From Arthrobacter alpinus (GTDB lineage: Bacteria > Actinomycetota > Actinomycetes > Actinomycetales > Micrococcaceae): DNA of 64,000 nucleotides. Under the pieces are notes generated by a model, which did not search any database, was not told the origin of the DNA, and saw only the letters and a program-made list of their open reading frames with translations. The first letter of the stretch is position 1. Each line of letters starts with the position of its first letter. Below are positions 51,765-61,872 of this stretch, piece by piece. The stretch spans positions 124,001-188,000 of the forward strand of contig NZ_CP013200.1 in assembly GCF_001445575.1 (NCBI RefSeq). Direction: 5' to 3'. The translations under genes were made by a program, and so were the position numbers.

Positions 51765-54638
51765 TTAGCCCGTGTTGCGCAGGCCGGCAGCCACACCGTT
51801 GATGGTGATCAGCATGGCCCGTTGCAGGCGCTCATCTACCTCGGATTTGGTGATGTCAGCTTCGCGGACGCGGCGCAACAGCTCCACCTGGAGGTAGGAG
51901 ATCGGGTCCAGGTACTGATCGCGGACGTTCAGTGAACGCTTCAGCAGCGGCTGGTTGTCCAACAACTCGGATTCGCCCGTCAGCAGTTGAAGTTCTGCCA
52001 CCGTGAGATCGTACTCGGCACGGATCACGGCGAACAGGTGCTGCAATTCGGTCGGGACCAGCGTGCGCACGTAGTGGGCGGCAATGTCCATATCGGTCTT
52101 GGCCAGCGTCATTTCCACGTTGGAGATGGTGGAGGAGAAGAAGTGCCAGTGCGCCAGCATTTCCTGCAGATCAGCGGAGCGGCCAGCCTCGCGGGCAGCC
52201 TTCAAGCCGGAGCCAACGCCGAACCAGCCGGGTACGATTTGCCGGGACTGGGTCCAGCCGAACACCCACGGGATGGCCCGCAGCCCGCCCAGGCCGGAGC
52301 CTGAATCGGGGCGCTTGGACGGCCGTGAGCCAATGTTCAGCGAACCGAGCTGCTCTACCGGGGTGGAGGCCAGGAAGTAGGCCGGCAGGTCAGCGTGGTC
52401 AATCAACGTCCGGTATGTGCCGAATGCGGCGTCGGAGATGACTTCCATGATCTCGCCAAAGCGGTCCAGATCGTCATCGGAGTGACGCGGTGCCTGGTGC
52501 AAGGCCGAACCCTGCATGACGGCGGCCAGCGACAGTTCAAGGTTTTCACGAGCCAGTTCCGGCAGTGAGTACTTATCGGAGATGACTTCGCCCTGTTCGG
52601 TGAACTTAATGGCGCCTTCGAGCACGCCATTGGGCTGGGCCATGATGGCGTCATAGGTGGGTCCGCCACCGCGCCCTACGGAGCCGCCGCGGCCGTGGAA
52701 CATACGCACGTTCACGCCGTGCTTCACGGCAACATCGCGCAGCTTGCGCTGAGTCTTGTGGATCTCCCACTGGCTGGTTAGTACACCGGATTCCTTGTTG
52801 GAGTCCGAGTATCCGAGCATGATTTCCTGGACGTCCCCGCGCAGGCGAACCAATTCGCGGTAGGACGGGTCAGAGAGCAGCTGGTCCACAATCTCTGCCG
52901 AAGCACGCAGCTCGTCAACAGTTTCCAGCAGCGGAGCGAAGCCAATCTTGGCGTACCGCTCCGAGCCGGTGAGCTGCACCAGACCGGCCTCGCGGGCCAG
53001 CACCACAGGCGCCAAAACATCGTCAGCGCCGCGCGTCATGGAGATGATGTACGTTTCGATCACATCCGGGCCGTACGTGCGCAAGGCGCGGCGCACCACA
53101 CGGAAGACGTCGTATGTGCCGTTCGCTGCGCCGTCGAGCTTAATCGGGTGACCGGAAAGCGGACGGTGACTGGACAGCTCGGCGCCCAAGACGGCCAAAC
53201 GCTGGGCGCGGTCAAGCTCGGCGTACGGCGTACCCAGATCGCCCACGCGGTCCATGAGCTGCCCGACGGCGTCGTGGTGGTAGTCAGCGTGCTCGCGGAT
53301 ATCCAGGGTGGCCAGGTGCAGGCCGAAGGAGGAAATGGCGCGACGCACCGAGGCGAGAGCGCCATCGGCAACCAGCGCGGCCGAGTTGTTCCGCAGCGAG
53401 GAGTCCAGCAGTTCCAGGTCAGCGATGAGTTCGGAGGTGGCACTGTAGTCCCGGCCGGGCTCATGGTAGGCGTCAGAGGCAACACGCTTCTGGGTGTTGA
53501 GCAGCTTGGCCTTGATGCAGGTGAGCTTGAGGCGGTAGGGCTCATCGGCGTTGAGCTCGAGGGCGCGCGGATCGATGCCGGGCAAGTTGGCAAGGTCGAC
53601 GGCGGTGGAGTCGGTCAGCGCCGCGTCCGCACCGTAGAGGGCGCTGGAGTTGGAGAGGACGCTGAGCAGGTCATCAATCAGGACCAGTGAGATCTTGACG
53701 GCGTTCTGGTTTTGCAGGATCAGCACGTCACGGGTGACCTCTGGGGTGACGTTCGGGTTGCCGTCGCGGTCACCACCAATCCAGGAGCCGAAGCGCAGCG
53801 GTGCCGCGTCCGCCGGCAATTTCACGCCGTGCTCGCCAAGGAGGTCACTGAGCTCGGTCAGCACCTCCGGCATGGCGTCGGTGAGGATGTTGCGCAGGTA
53901 GTAAATGGCGTTGCGGGCCTCATCCATGGGGGTGGGGCGGACCTTGCGCAGCTCATCCGTCTGCCACATCTGGTCAATGATTTCAGCCAGTTTGCGGTCC
54001 TGGCGGGCACGGGAGGAGCTGCCTTCCTCGGAAGGGGTGGCCAGGATATCGGAGAGCTTGCGGATCTTATCGAGCACCGAGCGGCGTGAGGCCTCGGTGG
54101 GGTGAGCGGTGAAGATGGGGCGCACATCGAGTTCGTTGACAACCTTTTGCAGCGCCTCCGTGCCAGCCTGTTCGGCGATTTCGGTGACAGCCTTAGCCAG
54201 CCAGCCGTCCTTTTCCGGACGCGAGCGCAGGCTACGCACGCGGTGCACCTGCTCGGCGGCGTTGGCCAAGTGGAAGTAGAACGCAAAGGCGCGGACCAGA
54301 TCGGTTGCCTGTTCCAGCGGCAGGGAAGAGAGGACCTCGCGGACCTGTTCTGCGACGTCGTTGGCACTCCACGGCCCGGTGCCGGTCTCACCACGGGCGG
54401 CTTCTTTGGATTCCTTGGTCAGCAGGCGGACCTGCTCCACCATGGCGAGCAGCTCCGGGCCGTGCTGGCGGACCAGTGATTCGCCCAGGAGGGTGCTGAC
54501 GCGGCGGACGTCGGCCCGCAGGTCGGTGTCCTGTTCCGGGATCAGCTCCGGGTCCGGGGCTGTGCCTTGGTCTGTGCCTTGGTCTGTGCCTTGGCCAAGG
54601 CCTAGGCCTTGAGTGCTAGCTTGCAAATCTGAGCTCAT
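51765..54638 (-). CDS. ppc: Phosphoenolpyruvate carboxylase
   Basis: A 957-aa enzyme fixing bicarbonate onto PEP to give oxaloacetate, feeding the TCA cycle. [12 protein letters not shown] (~residue 175) holds the catalytic His; [10 protein letters not shown] and [20 protein letters not shown] (~646) are the PEP/bicarbonate sites; the C terminus ends NTG as usual. The N-terminal ~25 residues hold repeats GTDQ ([15 protein letters not shown]), an odd low-complexity extension encoded by CTTGGTCTGTGC repeats. Ends at the terminator at 51680. Confidence 0.97.
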   Translation of the reverse strand: MSSDLQASTQGLGLGQGTDQGTDQGTAPDPELIPEQDTDLRADVRRVSTLLGESLVRQHGPELLAMVEQVRLLTKESKEAARGETGTGPWSANDVAEQVREVLSSLPLEQATDLVRAFAFYFHLANAAEQVHRVRSLRSRPEKDGWLAKAVTEIAEQAGTEALQKVVNELDVRPIFTAHPTEASRRSVLDKIRKLSDILATPSEEGSSSRARQDRKLAEIIDQMWQTDELRKVRPTPMDEARNAIYYLRNILTDAMPEVLTELSDLLGEHGVKLPADAAPLRFGSWIGGDRDGNPNVTPEVTRDVLILQNQNAVKISLVLIDDLLSVLSNSSALYGADAALTDSTAVDLANLPGIDPRALELNADEPYRLKLTCIKAKLLNTQKRVASDAYHEPGRDYSATSELIADLELLDSSLRNNSAALVADGALASVRRAISSFGLHLATLDIREHADYHHDAVGQLMDRVGDLGTPYAELDRAQRLAVLGAELSSHRPLSGHPIKLDGAANGTYDVFRVVRRALRTYGPDVIETYIISMTRGADDVLAPVVLAREAGLVQLTGSERYAKIGFAPLLETVDELRASAEIVDQLLSDPSYRELVRLRGDVQEIMLGYSDSNKESGVLTSQWEIHKTQRKLRDVAVKHGVNVRMFHGRGGSVGRGGGPTYDAIMAQPNGVLEGAIKFTEQGEVISDKYSLPELARENLELSLAAVMQGSALHQAPRHSDDDLDRFGEIMEVISDAAFGTYRTLIDHADLPAYFLASTPVEQLGSLNIGSRPSKRPDSGSGLGGLRAIPWVFGWTQSRQIVPGWFGVGSGLKAAREAGRSADLQEMLAHWHFFSSTISNVEMTLAKTDMDIAAHYVRTLVPTELQHLFAVIRAEYDLTVAELQLLTGESELLDNQPLLKRSLNVRDQYLDPISYLQVELLRRVREADITKSEVDERLQRAMLITINGVAAGLRNTG

Positions 54639-54766
54639 GAGTCAGCGTCCTTACGGTCTGTGATTCTGGGTTCTCGTATGCGGCGTTGAATACGGTGGCG
54701 GCCCAATAGCGGGCCTGTTGGATCCTACGTTGACACACTTAGCCGGTGCCAATCAGTCTCAAATAA

Positions 54767-55333
54767 TTACGGGCGCTCAGCCGTGTAGTGCGCGTAAATT
54801 TGTTCCCAGCACGGGTAAAAATCGTCCCACCAGTGCTGCCAATCAACGCTCTTCCCTTCGAGGGCCTCGTGTAGGTGATCCAGGTGCACGTGCCAGCCAG
54901 CCAACGACATCAGCACCGCCTCATCGGGCACAGCCACCGTGTTGGTGAACGTCATCGCCGTGCCGGTCTCGGTGGGGGTCAGTTCAATGCGGATCCGTCC
55001 GTGCATGTCATTGCTGAACTCCAGCAGCTTCGGCGCATCCGCTGCAACGATCCGCCCGTACCACCAGTCGGTTTCGATCCCGTGGCCTTCGTCCTTGACA
55101 TTGAGCCACTTCAGATCAAACGAGGACCCCGTTTTCGCCTGGCCGCGCACCTTGGCCCACCACATCTGGGTCTTTTCCGGATCGGTCAGCATAGCCCAGA
55201 GAGCCTCTGGCGCCACCGCGTAGTGCCGCGAGTACGTCAGTGCCGTGCGCTCTTCATCCACTGTGGCGGCGGTGCCCAGCGGGAATCGTGTCATGTCCTT
55301 GTTGAATTCTGCATTCGATGCGTTTGATGCCAT
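54767..55333 (-). CDS. SRPBCC (AHSA1-like) domain protein
   Basis: A 188-aa protein of the START-like/AHSA1 fold: LTYSRHYAVAPEALWAMLTD, PEKTQMWWAKVRGQAKTGSS, FDLKWLNVKDEGHG, RIRIELTPTETGTAMTFTNT and AGWHVHLDHLHEALEGK. Such proteins bind hydrophobic ligands; many sit in stand-alone genes. The ligand is unknown. Confidence 0.82.
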   Translation of the reverse strand: MASNASNAEFNKDMTRFPLGTAATVDEERTALTYSRHYAVAPEALWAMLTDPEKTQMWWAKVRGQAKTGSSFDLKWLNVKDEGHGIETDWWYGRIVAADAPKLLEFSNDMHGRIRIELTPTETGTAMTFTNTVAVPDEAVLMSLAGWHVHLDHLHEALEGKSVDWQHWWDDFYPCWEQIYAHYTAERP

Positions 55334-55470
55334 GGCTCCATTCTTCCATCACCCCGGCCTCGCCCGCCGTTTCACTCCCCCCTGTCACCGATGGAATAGC
55401 TGCCCGCCGCCTCCCGTTGTGCCTAATGTTGGGCCTAGCCCTGAATTACCCGCACAGCCGAAGGAGCCCC

Positions 55471-56277
55471 ATGAGCACCGCCACCGCCGAACTCGACCGC
55501 CTCACCCAGCGCTGGGAACGCTTCCGAACCGGGCGCAATAGCTCCTTGGCCAGCGACCACGGCTGGCTGACCCTCACCTCGTTCCAATGGCTGCCCGCCT
55601 CTCCCGCTCCCTTGGCCGAAATCCCGGGTTTGTGGAGTTTTGAAGGTACGACGGCGTCCCTCACCGCAACAGCCACGGACCACCTGACGCTGGTGGAAAG
55701 CGGCGAACCGGTGGTAGGAACCATCACGGCAGCGCTCGACGACGAGCAATCAATCATGTGGGTTTCCAGCGACTCTGTGGTGGTGGAGCTGGGCATGCGT
55801 GCCAACCGCTACATGATCCGCACCCGCGACTCCGCGTCCCCGGTTCTCACGAACTTCTCGGCGGTGCCGGTGTTTTCCTACAACCCGAATCTGGTGGTGA
55901 CGGGGACCTTCGAGCGCTGGGATACGCCCCGCCGAACGGTGATTGCTACAGCCAACCCACTGGTTCCCGGCGTGGCGGAGCTGGTGGGTGAAGTGTCCTT
56001 TGAGCTCAACGGGACACAGTACCGGCTGGCCGCCGAAGAGGGCGGGCTAGGATCGCTGGTGCTCACCTTCCACGACGCCAGCAATGAGATTTCAACATCG
56101 CATTGGCGCAAGGTGGAACTCACCAGGCCACGTCCGGACGGCTCCGTGGTGATTGATTTCAACCGCACCATCAACTATCCCAGCGCCTTCACCGACTACG
56201 GCACCTGCCCCGCACCCGTTACCGGTAACACCCTGCCGGTGTCGATTGAAGCCGGCGAGCGCGACCCCCGGAAGTAG
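55471..56277 (+). CDS. DUF1684 domain protein
   Basis: A 268-aa soluble protein of DUF1684: DHGWLTLTSFQWLPAS, RANRYMIRTRDSASPVL, FERWDTPRRTVIATANPL, DFNRTINYPSAFTDYGTCP. The NYPxxF...CP tail is the family hallmark. AAGGAG lies before ATG 55471. Role unknown. Confidence 0.85.
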   Translation: MSTATAELDRLTQRWERFRTGRNSSLASDHGWLTLTSFQWLPASPAPLAEIPGLWSFEGTTASLTATATDHLTLVESGEPVVGTITAALDDEQSIMWVSSDSVVVELGMRANRYMIRTRDSASPVLTNFSAVPVFSYNPNLVVTGTFERWDTPRRTVIATANPLVPGVAELVGEVSFELNGTQYRLAAEEGGLGSLVLTFHDASNEISTSHWRKVELTRPRPDGSVVIDFNRTINYPSAFTDYGTCPAPVTGNTLPVSIEAGERDPRK

Positions 56278-56342
56278 CCAGCGCCGCCAATCCCTGCCCT
56301 CGCGCGGCCAATCTCTGAGCTTATGCGCAGAACTTGTTTTCG

Positions 56343-56506
56343 GGTTCAGCGCATAAGCTCACTGCCCCAAACTTATGCGCCGGACTCCGTGTGAGTGGTG
56401 CGCATAGGCGCTTATGCGCACCACTGGAGACGGGTTCAGCGCATAAGCGCACTGGCGAAATCTTATGCTCGGAATTAGCGGCAGGGTTCAGCGCATAAGC
56501 GCACTG
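56343..56506. repeat. Three-copy GGTTCAGCGCATAAGC repeat with a long palindrome
   Basis: GGTTCAGCGCATAAGC followed by (T/G)CACTG occurs at 56343, 56433 and 56485. Between copies 1 and 2 the hairpin at 56395-56424 has 12-bp arms GTGGTGCGCATA/TATGCGCACCAC. TTATGCGC words pair with GCGCATAA. It fills the gap between two convergent genes and is not coding. Confidence 0.75.
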
Positions 56507-56544
56507 CCAGGTCCGCAGCCAGGCAGTCGGGTCCGCATGTCCGG

Positions 56545-57762
56545 CTAGACGATGGCGCTGATGCCTGTGATGGCCCGTCCGGCGATCAGAGTATTAATCT
56601 CGTGTGAACCCTCATAGGTGTAAATGGCCTCGGCGTCGGCAAAAACCTTCGCCATGCCGTAGTCACTGACAATGCCGTTGCCACCCAAAATAGAACGGCC
56701 CAGAGACACGGTCTCACGCATGGCCGCAGTGGTATGCGCCTTGGCCAGTGCAACCTGCGCCATGGATGGAACCAGCTGCCCATCTGATGCAGCGCCGCCG
56801 TTGGATACACCGTCTTGGAGTGCGGCAATCCGCACCATCATGGCCAGCGATGAGGTGGCGTTGCCCAGCATCCTCACCAACTGCGACTGGATCATCTGGA
56901 ACGCCGCGAGAGGCCGGCCAAATTGCTGGCGTTCCACGGCGTAGGCTCGCGCAATGTCAAAGGCGGCGAGCTGCTGGCCAACAGCCTGCCAGGCCACCGA
57001 GATACGTGATCCCAGGAGGAGGTGGTTGGTGTCCTCGAAGGAGCTGACAGCCACGATCCGGTCCACGTCGGGAACTCGAACATCGGTGAGGGTGATGTGT
57101 GCGTTTTGGACAGTGCGCAGGGCGATCTTGTTTTCAATCTTGTTCCGCACCACACCCTCTGACGCAGCATCGAGGAAGAAGCCGCGCACCTGCCCGGTGT
57201 CAGCGTCGCGCGCCCAGAGCAGCATCCGGTCACAAAACGTCCCATTGCCAATCCAGCGTTTGGCGCCGTTGAGTACCCAGTAGCTGCCGCCGTCGTCGCT
57301 CACATGGCGAGCGGTGGTAACCATGCCGCCGGCCACATCGCTGCCGTGATCAGGTTCAGTCAGGGCGAAGGCTCCCGTGGTGCGCAGCGCAAGTGCGTCA
57401 GGGAGCAGCCGTTCACGCTGTTCGGGGGTGCCGAAATCGAGCAGCGCCTGAACGAAGAGGTCGTGGTGAACCAGGAAAAACGTCGCCAGCGAGGTGTCCA
57501 CCCGCGTCATCTCCGCCACCACCAGTCCGGTGAACAAGTGGCTGAACTCGCGGCGGTCAGGGGCAGCGAGGTCCAGTGCAGCGATCTTGGGCAGGATGTG
57601 CGCCGGGAATTGCGCATCGTTCCACCAGCCGACGGCGTGCGGGGCCACTTCGGCGGTGAGGAACTCGCGCAGCTGCGTCAACTTGGCCTTCTCCGCGGGG
57701 CTGAGCAGGGCCTCGAAATCGTAGAAATCCGCGGCGGGCAGCTCCATGTGTTGCTTGCTCAT
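56545..57762 (-). CDS. Acyl-CoA dehydrogenase family protein
   Basis: A 405-aa FAD enzyme of beta-oxidation type. [15 protein letters not shown] binds [23 protein letters not shown] is the beta-domain, and [18 protein letters not shown] at the C terminus holds the catalytic Glu. The pattern is closest to glutaryl-CoA dehydrogenase-like members. Its ATG overlaps the stop of the SDR gene by 4 bp, so both act in one acyl-CoA or branched-chain pathway. Confidence 0.88.
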   Translation of the reverse strand: MSKQHMELPAADFYDFEALLSPAEKAKLTQLREFLTAEVAPHAVGWWNDAQFPAHILPKIAALDLAAPDRREFSHLFTGLVVAEMTRVDTSLATFFLVHHDLFVQALLDFGTPEQRERLLPDALALRTTGAFALTEPDHGSDVAGGMVTTARHVSDDGGSYWVLNGAKRWIGNGTFCDRMLLWARDADTGQVRGFFLDAASEGVVRNKIENKIALRTVQNAHITLTDVRVPDVDRIVAVSSFEDTNHLLLGSRISVAWQAVGQQLAAFDIARAYAVERQQFGRPLAAFQMIQSQLVRMLGNATSSLAMMVRIAALQDGVSNGGAASDGQLVPSMAQVALAKAHTTAAMRETVSLGRSILGGNGIVSDYGMAKVFADAEAIYTYEGSHEINTLIAGRAITGISAIV

Positions 57763-58538
57763 CTCGGCGACATTCGGATGGCGCCGTCGAGCCTGATGGT
57801 CTCGCCGTTGAGCATGGCGTTGGCGAGAATGTGTTCCACGAGTGCCGCGTACTCGGCTGGCTTACCCAGGCGGGAGGGGTGCGGGACCTGCTGACCCAGC
57901 GAATCCTGCGCCGCCTGCGGCAGACCAGCCAACATGGGAGTTTCGAAGATGCCGGGGGCAATCGTGACCACACGAATCAAGGAGCGGGCCAATTCCCTGG
58001 CAATGGGCAGCGTCATGGCAGCCACGGCCCCCTTCGACGCGGCGTAGGCGGGCTGACCAATCTGCCCATCGAAGGCCGCCACAGACGCAGTATTCACAAT
58101 GACGCCCCGCTCTGAACCGAACTCACCGGCGAGCGGATCCGCGGCAGCCATGGCTTCGGCGCACAGCCGCACCACATTGAAGGTGCCAATCAAGTTGATC
58201 TGGACCACGCGACTGAACTGTTCCAGAGGCAGCACTCCCTCCCGCCCCAGCACCTTCCCAGGAGTTGCCACGCCGGCACAATTCACCACAATCCGCAGCG
58301 TCCCCAGCCCGGCGGCGGCCTCGATGGCGGCACGCACCTGGTCTTCATTGGTGACGTCGGCTGGGGCAAACACGGCCCGCTCCCCCAGCTCTGCAGCGAG
58401 TTCGGCTCCGTTTGAGGTGGGCAGATCAACCAGCACGACGGCGGCACCCGCCGCATGTAGGCGCCTCGCCGTTGCTGCGCCTAGCCCCGAAGCTCCGCCG
58501 GCAATAAGAGCGACAGTGCCGTTGTTGGAAATCTCCAT
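57759..58538 (-). CDS. SDR oxidoreductase (3-hydroxyacyl-CoA dehydrogenase type 2-like)
   Basis: A 259-aa NAD-dependent short-chain dehydrogenase. [14 protein letters not shown] binds the cofactor, [12 protein letters not shown] the NAG motif, [12 protein letters not shown] holds the catalytic Ser, and YAASKGAV the Tyr and Lys. [14 protein letters not shown] and the KVLGREG segment resemble HSD17B10. It is the first gene of the pair with the dehydrogenase. Confidence 0.9.
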   Translation of the reverse strand: MEISNNGTVALIAGGASGLGAATARRLHAAGAAVVLVDLPTSNGAELAAELGERAVFAPADVTNEDQVRAAIEAAAGLGTLRIVVNCAGVATPGKVLGREGVLPLEQFSRVVQINLIGTFNVVRLCAEAMAAADPLAGEFGSERGVIVNTASVAAFDGQIGQPAYAASKGAVAAMTLPIARELARSLIRVVTIAPGIFETPMLAGLPQAAQDSLGQQVPHPSRLGKPAEYAALVEHILANAMLNGETIRLDGAIRMSPR

Positions 58539-58620
58539 GGTTCCTCCTCGTTGAGGTGTGTGCTGCCCAGACCGGAAACAGCGGACTTGCGTTAATGCAT
58601 ACTAACTAAAATTCGCCCCC

Positions 58621-58742
58621 AACGCGGCACCACTTTACGGCTATTCTTTCTCAACGCTCCATCACTTCCGGGCGCCACATCCGGACCCGCCGCCGTAAAG
58701 TGATGCCGCGTTTGAAGAAAAGGGCCGTAAAGTGATGCGGCG
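58621..58742. repeat. Inverted repeat with third copy upstream of the GH76 gene
   Basis: AACGCGGCACCACTTTACGG-C (58621-58641) and its inverse at 58692-58712 differ at one position over 21 bp, giving a large stem with a 50-base loop. A third copy, GCCGTAAAGTGATGCGGCG, lies at 58724-58742. The family differs from the repeats at 56343. Confidence 0.75.
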
Positions 58743-58772
58743 TCAGGGAAAAGGGGACGTACGCTGGGGGTC

Positions 58773-59873
58773 ATGACAGGCGCAGCAGCTCGCAACGAAC
58801 CTCCCGCACCCACCCACAACTGGGCTGCGCTCGCCGCCGAGGCTGGCTCAGATGTGAACACGCGCTTCGGCCACCGGCTCATAGGCCTGCCCGGAACGTG
58901 GATCGGCTCTCTCCAAGCGCCCCCGCCAAGTGGCAGTCTGAGCACCGGTTCCGCCACAGCTGCCCTAGCTAAAAAGCGCCCCTTGCCTTGGACCGAAATG
59001 CCGTGGTCCGAATGGCATTACTGGTGGCAATCGCACTATCTCGACGCGATTGTTGACGCGGGAAACCACGCGCTGACTCAGGAAGATGCGGCGGGAGCCC
59101 GGAGGGAGTTGCGGCTTGGCAAAGCGCTCCTACGCGGCATCTTGATCCGTAATTTCTGCCGCTTCCCCAACCACTATTACGACGACATGGCGTGGCTGGC
59201 GCTGGCAGCCACCCGACTCAACGAGCTCTCGCTGCACCTGACCTCCAAGCCCGCTACGCTGGCCAGGTCTGCCGCCCGAACCCTCACCAAGCAGCTCCAC
59301 AAAGCCCATGACCCGGTGCTTGGCGGCGGCCTCTACTGGTCCCGGAAACGTGACTACAAAAACACGCCCGTGAACGGCCCGGCGGCAGCGCATTTTGCCC
59401 GGATCGGGGAGCACCAGATTGCTGGCGCCGTCGCCGACTGGTTACGCAGCGAACTCTTCGATGCGGAAACCGGTCTCTACCAAGACGGCATTCATCCATC
59501 CATCACAGGACGCGATGTGGAAGCCACTATCTACACCTACAACCAGGGGCCCATTCTTGGGGCCTTGCTCAAGCTTGGCCGCCCTCAGGATCTCATCGAC
59601 GCAGAAACGCTGATCGATGCCATTAGCCGGCACCTCCACACGCCGGGTCAGGGCCTGCGGCTCGAACCCGGCGGTGACGGCAGCCTGTTCACCGGCATTC
59701 TCGCCCGCTATCTGGCCCTCGCCGCGCAGGAGGACCGGCTCCCGGCGCAAACCAGGGCAACGGCGTCGGACCTCATTGTGCAGACAGCGGCCACCGTTGC
59801 CGATCAGCGCCCGGAGATCCTCTCGGCCGCCATCCAGCGCTGGACCATCCTGAGCGCTGCCGCAGCAATCTAG
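58773..59873 (+). CDS. Glycoside hydrolase family 76-like protein
   Basis: A 366-aa protein with an (alpha/alpha)6 barrel. NHYYDDMAWLALAATRL holds the Asp-Asp catalytic pair of GH76 alpha-1,6-mannanases, GGGLYWSRKRDYKNTPVNGP and ATIYTYNQGPILGALLKLG are the other conserved blocks. No signal peptide is seen, so if active it works in the cytosol or is exported by another route. Actinobacterial cells carry mannan-type glycolipids that could be its substrate. Confidence 0.84.
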   Translation: MTGAAARNEPPAPTHNWAALAAEAGSDVNTRFGHRLIGLPGTWIGSLQAPPPSGSLSTGSATAALAKKRPLPWTEMPWSEWHYWWQSHYLDAIVDAGNHALTQEDAAGARRELRLGKALLRGILIRNFCRFPNHYYDDMAWLALAATRLNELSLHLTSKPATLARSAARTLTKQLHKAHDPVLGGGLYWSRKRDYKNTPVNGPAAAHFARIGEHQIAGAVADWLRSELFDAETGLYQDGIHPSITGRDVEATIYTYNQGPILGALLKLGRPQDLIDAETLIDAISRHLHTPGQGLRLEPGGDGSLFTGILARYLALAAQEDRLPAQTRATASDLIVQTAATVADQRPEILSAAIQRWTILSAAAAI

Positions 59874-59930
59874 GCCAGCAGCAGTCTAGATCCAGAGAAA
59901 CCTAGATCCGGACCGGGATCAGCCCGGCGG

Positions 59931-60521
59931 CTACTTCGGCCGGCGCTTTTGCGGATGCGGCGTCTCGCCGGCCTCAAGCATGGCCACGAATCCGGCGATT
60001 TTTGCGGCCCGCACGGACGGCGATTTGACCGAGTTGGTGCGGTAAATCAAGGCGTATCGGTTAACGGAGGTCAGGACCTCAAACATGGCCTGGGCCGGCG
60101 GGCTGGCCGCAATTGCGGCGGCAAGATCCTCCGGGACCTCGGCACTGGCTTGCCCGGCGTAGGCCGCTTCCCAGCGGCCGTCGGCCTTGGCGGCATCAGC
60201 TGCCGCAACACCGGCAGGCTGCATGAGGCCCGCCGCCGCCAACCTCTCGTAGTGCCCCACATTGATCTTTGACCACTTACTGGTCTTGGTCCGCGGGGTG
60301 AAACGGCGCAGGTGACTGCCGTCGTCGCGCTTGCCACTCACGCCATCGATCCAGCCAAAACAGAGGGCCTCCTCCAGCGCGGCGGCGTAATTCAGCTCCG
60401 TCACATTGCCACCCTTTTTATGCAGCACCAGCCGCACACCCGGGTTCGTTGTGTGGTGTTCGGCCAGCCAGGCACGCCAGGCAGGAGCGTCCGGGACCAA
60501 GAGTTCAGGGAGTTCAACCAT
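59931..60521 (-). CDS. YdeI/OmpD-associated family protein
   Basis: A 196-aa protein. ALCFGWIDGVSGKRDDGSHL, RRFTPRTKTSKWSKINVGHYERL and the C-terminal PSVRAAKIAGFVAML with the basic tail match YdeI. The family is linked to antimicrobial-peptide or bacteriocin tolerance in some bacteria; no evidence for that here. Confidence 0.85.
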   Translation of the reverse strand: MVELPELLVPDAPAWRAWLAEHHTTNPGVRLVLHKKGGNVTELNYAAALEEALCFGWIDGVSGKRDDGSHLRRFTPRTKTSKWSKINVGHYERLAAAGLMQPAGVAAADAAKADGRWEAAYAGQASAEVPEDLAAAIAASPPAQAMFEVLTSVNRYALIYRTNSVKSPSVRAAKIAGFVAMLEAGETPHPQKRRPK

Positions 60522-60567
60522 GCCTCAACATTAGTATTGGTGACATTGCAGAACCACAAGGAGAACC

Positions 60568-61167
60568 ATGCTGCGTGTGCGCCCCATCATTTTGACCTCG
60601 AATTTCACACAGACAGTTGCGCAGTTACGTGAACTGGGCCTGAGCCGCTTGGAGAACGACGGCGACTGGGCTGAGTTTGATTCCGGCAACGGCAAGGTGG
60701 TGTTGCGCCGCGCGTCAGCGGATAACCCCTCCGTGGAGAGCCACAGTATTTCGCTAGCTTTTGAGGTGCGCGACTGTGAGATCTTTGTCCGCCGCACGCT
60801 CGAGGACGGGACTCATGCCGAGGAGGCCCACACCTTCACAGGGCCCGGCGCCCGCGTCACCGCCCCCGACGGTTTCAGTTTTGAGCTGGCCGCCTCCGAG
60901 GATCTGCGCCTGCCCGAGCCCGATGCTGTTCCCTCCGCTCCGTCAGCCGTAACAGCCATCTGGCGCACGCCGGATCTCGGTGCGGCCAACAAGGTGCTGG
61001 CAGATATTGGCGCCAAGTTTGTGCAGGAAAATTCAGACGGCGGCGCCCTGTTCCGGGCCAAGAATGGCGGTTTCGTGGCCACGGCGAAAGGTGCGGTGAC
61101 CGGCGTCGAACTTGAAATAAAGCATCAGGGTGAGACGCTCACTTTTGGTGCCGAGAGCGAATCCTGA
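60568..61167 (+). CDS. VOC-family (glyoxalase/bleomycin-resistance-like) protein
   Basis: A 199-aa protein with two beta-alpha-beta-beta-beta modules: RVRPIILTSNFTQTVAQLRE, FALGLSRLENDGDWAEFDSG-type strands, SISLAFEVRDCEIFVRRTLE, and a second half from SAVTAIWRTPDLGAANKVLADI to ELEIKHQGETLTFG. Metal ligands of active glyoxalases are not evident. It is divergent from the YdeI-like gene by 46 bp. Confidence 0.7.
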   Translation: MLRVRPIILTSNFTQTVAQLRELGLSRLENDGDWAEFDSGNGKVVLRRASADNPSVESHSISLAFEVRDCEIFVRRTLEDGTHAEEAHTFTGPGARVTAPDGFSFELAASEDLRLPEPDAVPSAPSAVTAIWRTPDLGAANKVLADIGAKFVQENSDGGALFRAKNGGFVATAKGAVTGVELEIKHQGETLTFGAESES

Positions 61168-61223
61168 GATTTTTCGGGGGCGGCGGGAAGCGTGTGGGGC
61201 TTCGATGGGGTAGAACTAAAGAT

Positions 61224-61763
61224 ATGAGCGTGCGCACCCCTGATCCTTATCCCGGCTGGCTGTCCCCCGAGGACCTGTACGAGGCCCGAAACCGGCTTCC
61301 TATGGTCTATGTTGAAGCGGTTCCCGTGCGCCTGGACCCGCTGGGCTACGTCAACGAGGTGGGTCTGCTACTGCAGGCCGACGAGAACGGTTCCATGGTC
61401 CGCACCCTGGTATCCGGGCGTGTGCTGTACCGCGAGACCATCCGTGCCGCGCTAATCCGCCACATTGAGAAGGATCTGGGCCCGCTCGCCTTCCCGCAGC
61501 TCCCCGTTAGCCCGGTGCCGTTCACGGTCGCTGAGTTCCTGCCATCCCCCTCACAAACAGGATTCACCGACGAACGCCAGCACGCGGTCGCCCTGGTGTA
61601 TGTCATCCCTGTGACCGGCGAATGTGAACCCCGTCAGGACGCCCTGGAGCTGACCTGGATGACGCCAGAAGAGGTGCTCAGCCCCGGCGTGCAAGAAGAA
61701 TTTGTGGGCGGCCGCGGGGCATTGGTGCGTCAAGCGATCTCCTACGCAGGCCTGGGCCGCTGA
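61224..61763 (+). CDS. NUDIX-like protein (DUF4916)
   Basis: A 179-aa protein of the DUF4916 NUDIX-type group: PGWLSPEDLYEARNRLPMVY, VEAVPVRLDPLGYVNEVGLL, SGRVLYRETIRAALIRHIEK and ALELTWMTPEEVLSPGVQEE. The classical GX5EX7REUXEEXGU box is degenerate (GRVLYRETIRAAL takes its place), so hydrolase activity is uncertain. ATG 61224 is used; the longer frame adds 10 residues without support. Confidence 0.72.
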   Translation: MSVRTPDPYPGWLSPEDLYEARNRLPMVYVEAVPVRLDPLGYVNEVGLLLQADENGSMVRTLVSGRVLYRETIRAALIRHIEKDLGPLAFPQLPVSPVPFTVAEFLPSPSQTGFTDERQHAVALVYVIPVTGECEPRQDALELTWMTPEEVLSPGVQEEFVGGRGALVRQAISYAGLGR

Positions 61764-61872
61764 CCCTCGCCGGGTTCATTCTGGGCTAGTTCTGGTTCAT
61801 TCTGGGCTAGTTCTGCATGCGTTACCGGGTGAACGCTAGCCGGTTCAGTAGATCCGGCGTAGATTACCAATC

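Noticed and set aside
56343..56506. CRISPR array
   Set aside because: Only three copies, unequal spacing (90 and 52 bp), internal palindromes and no cas genes.
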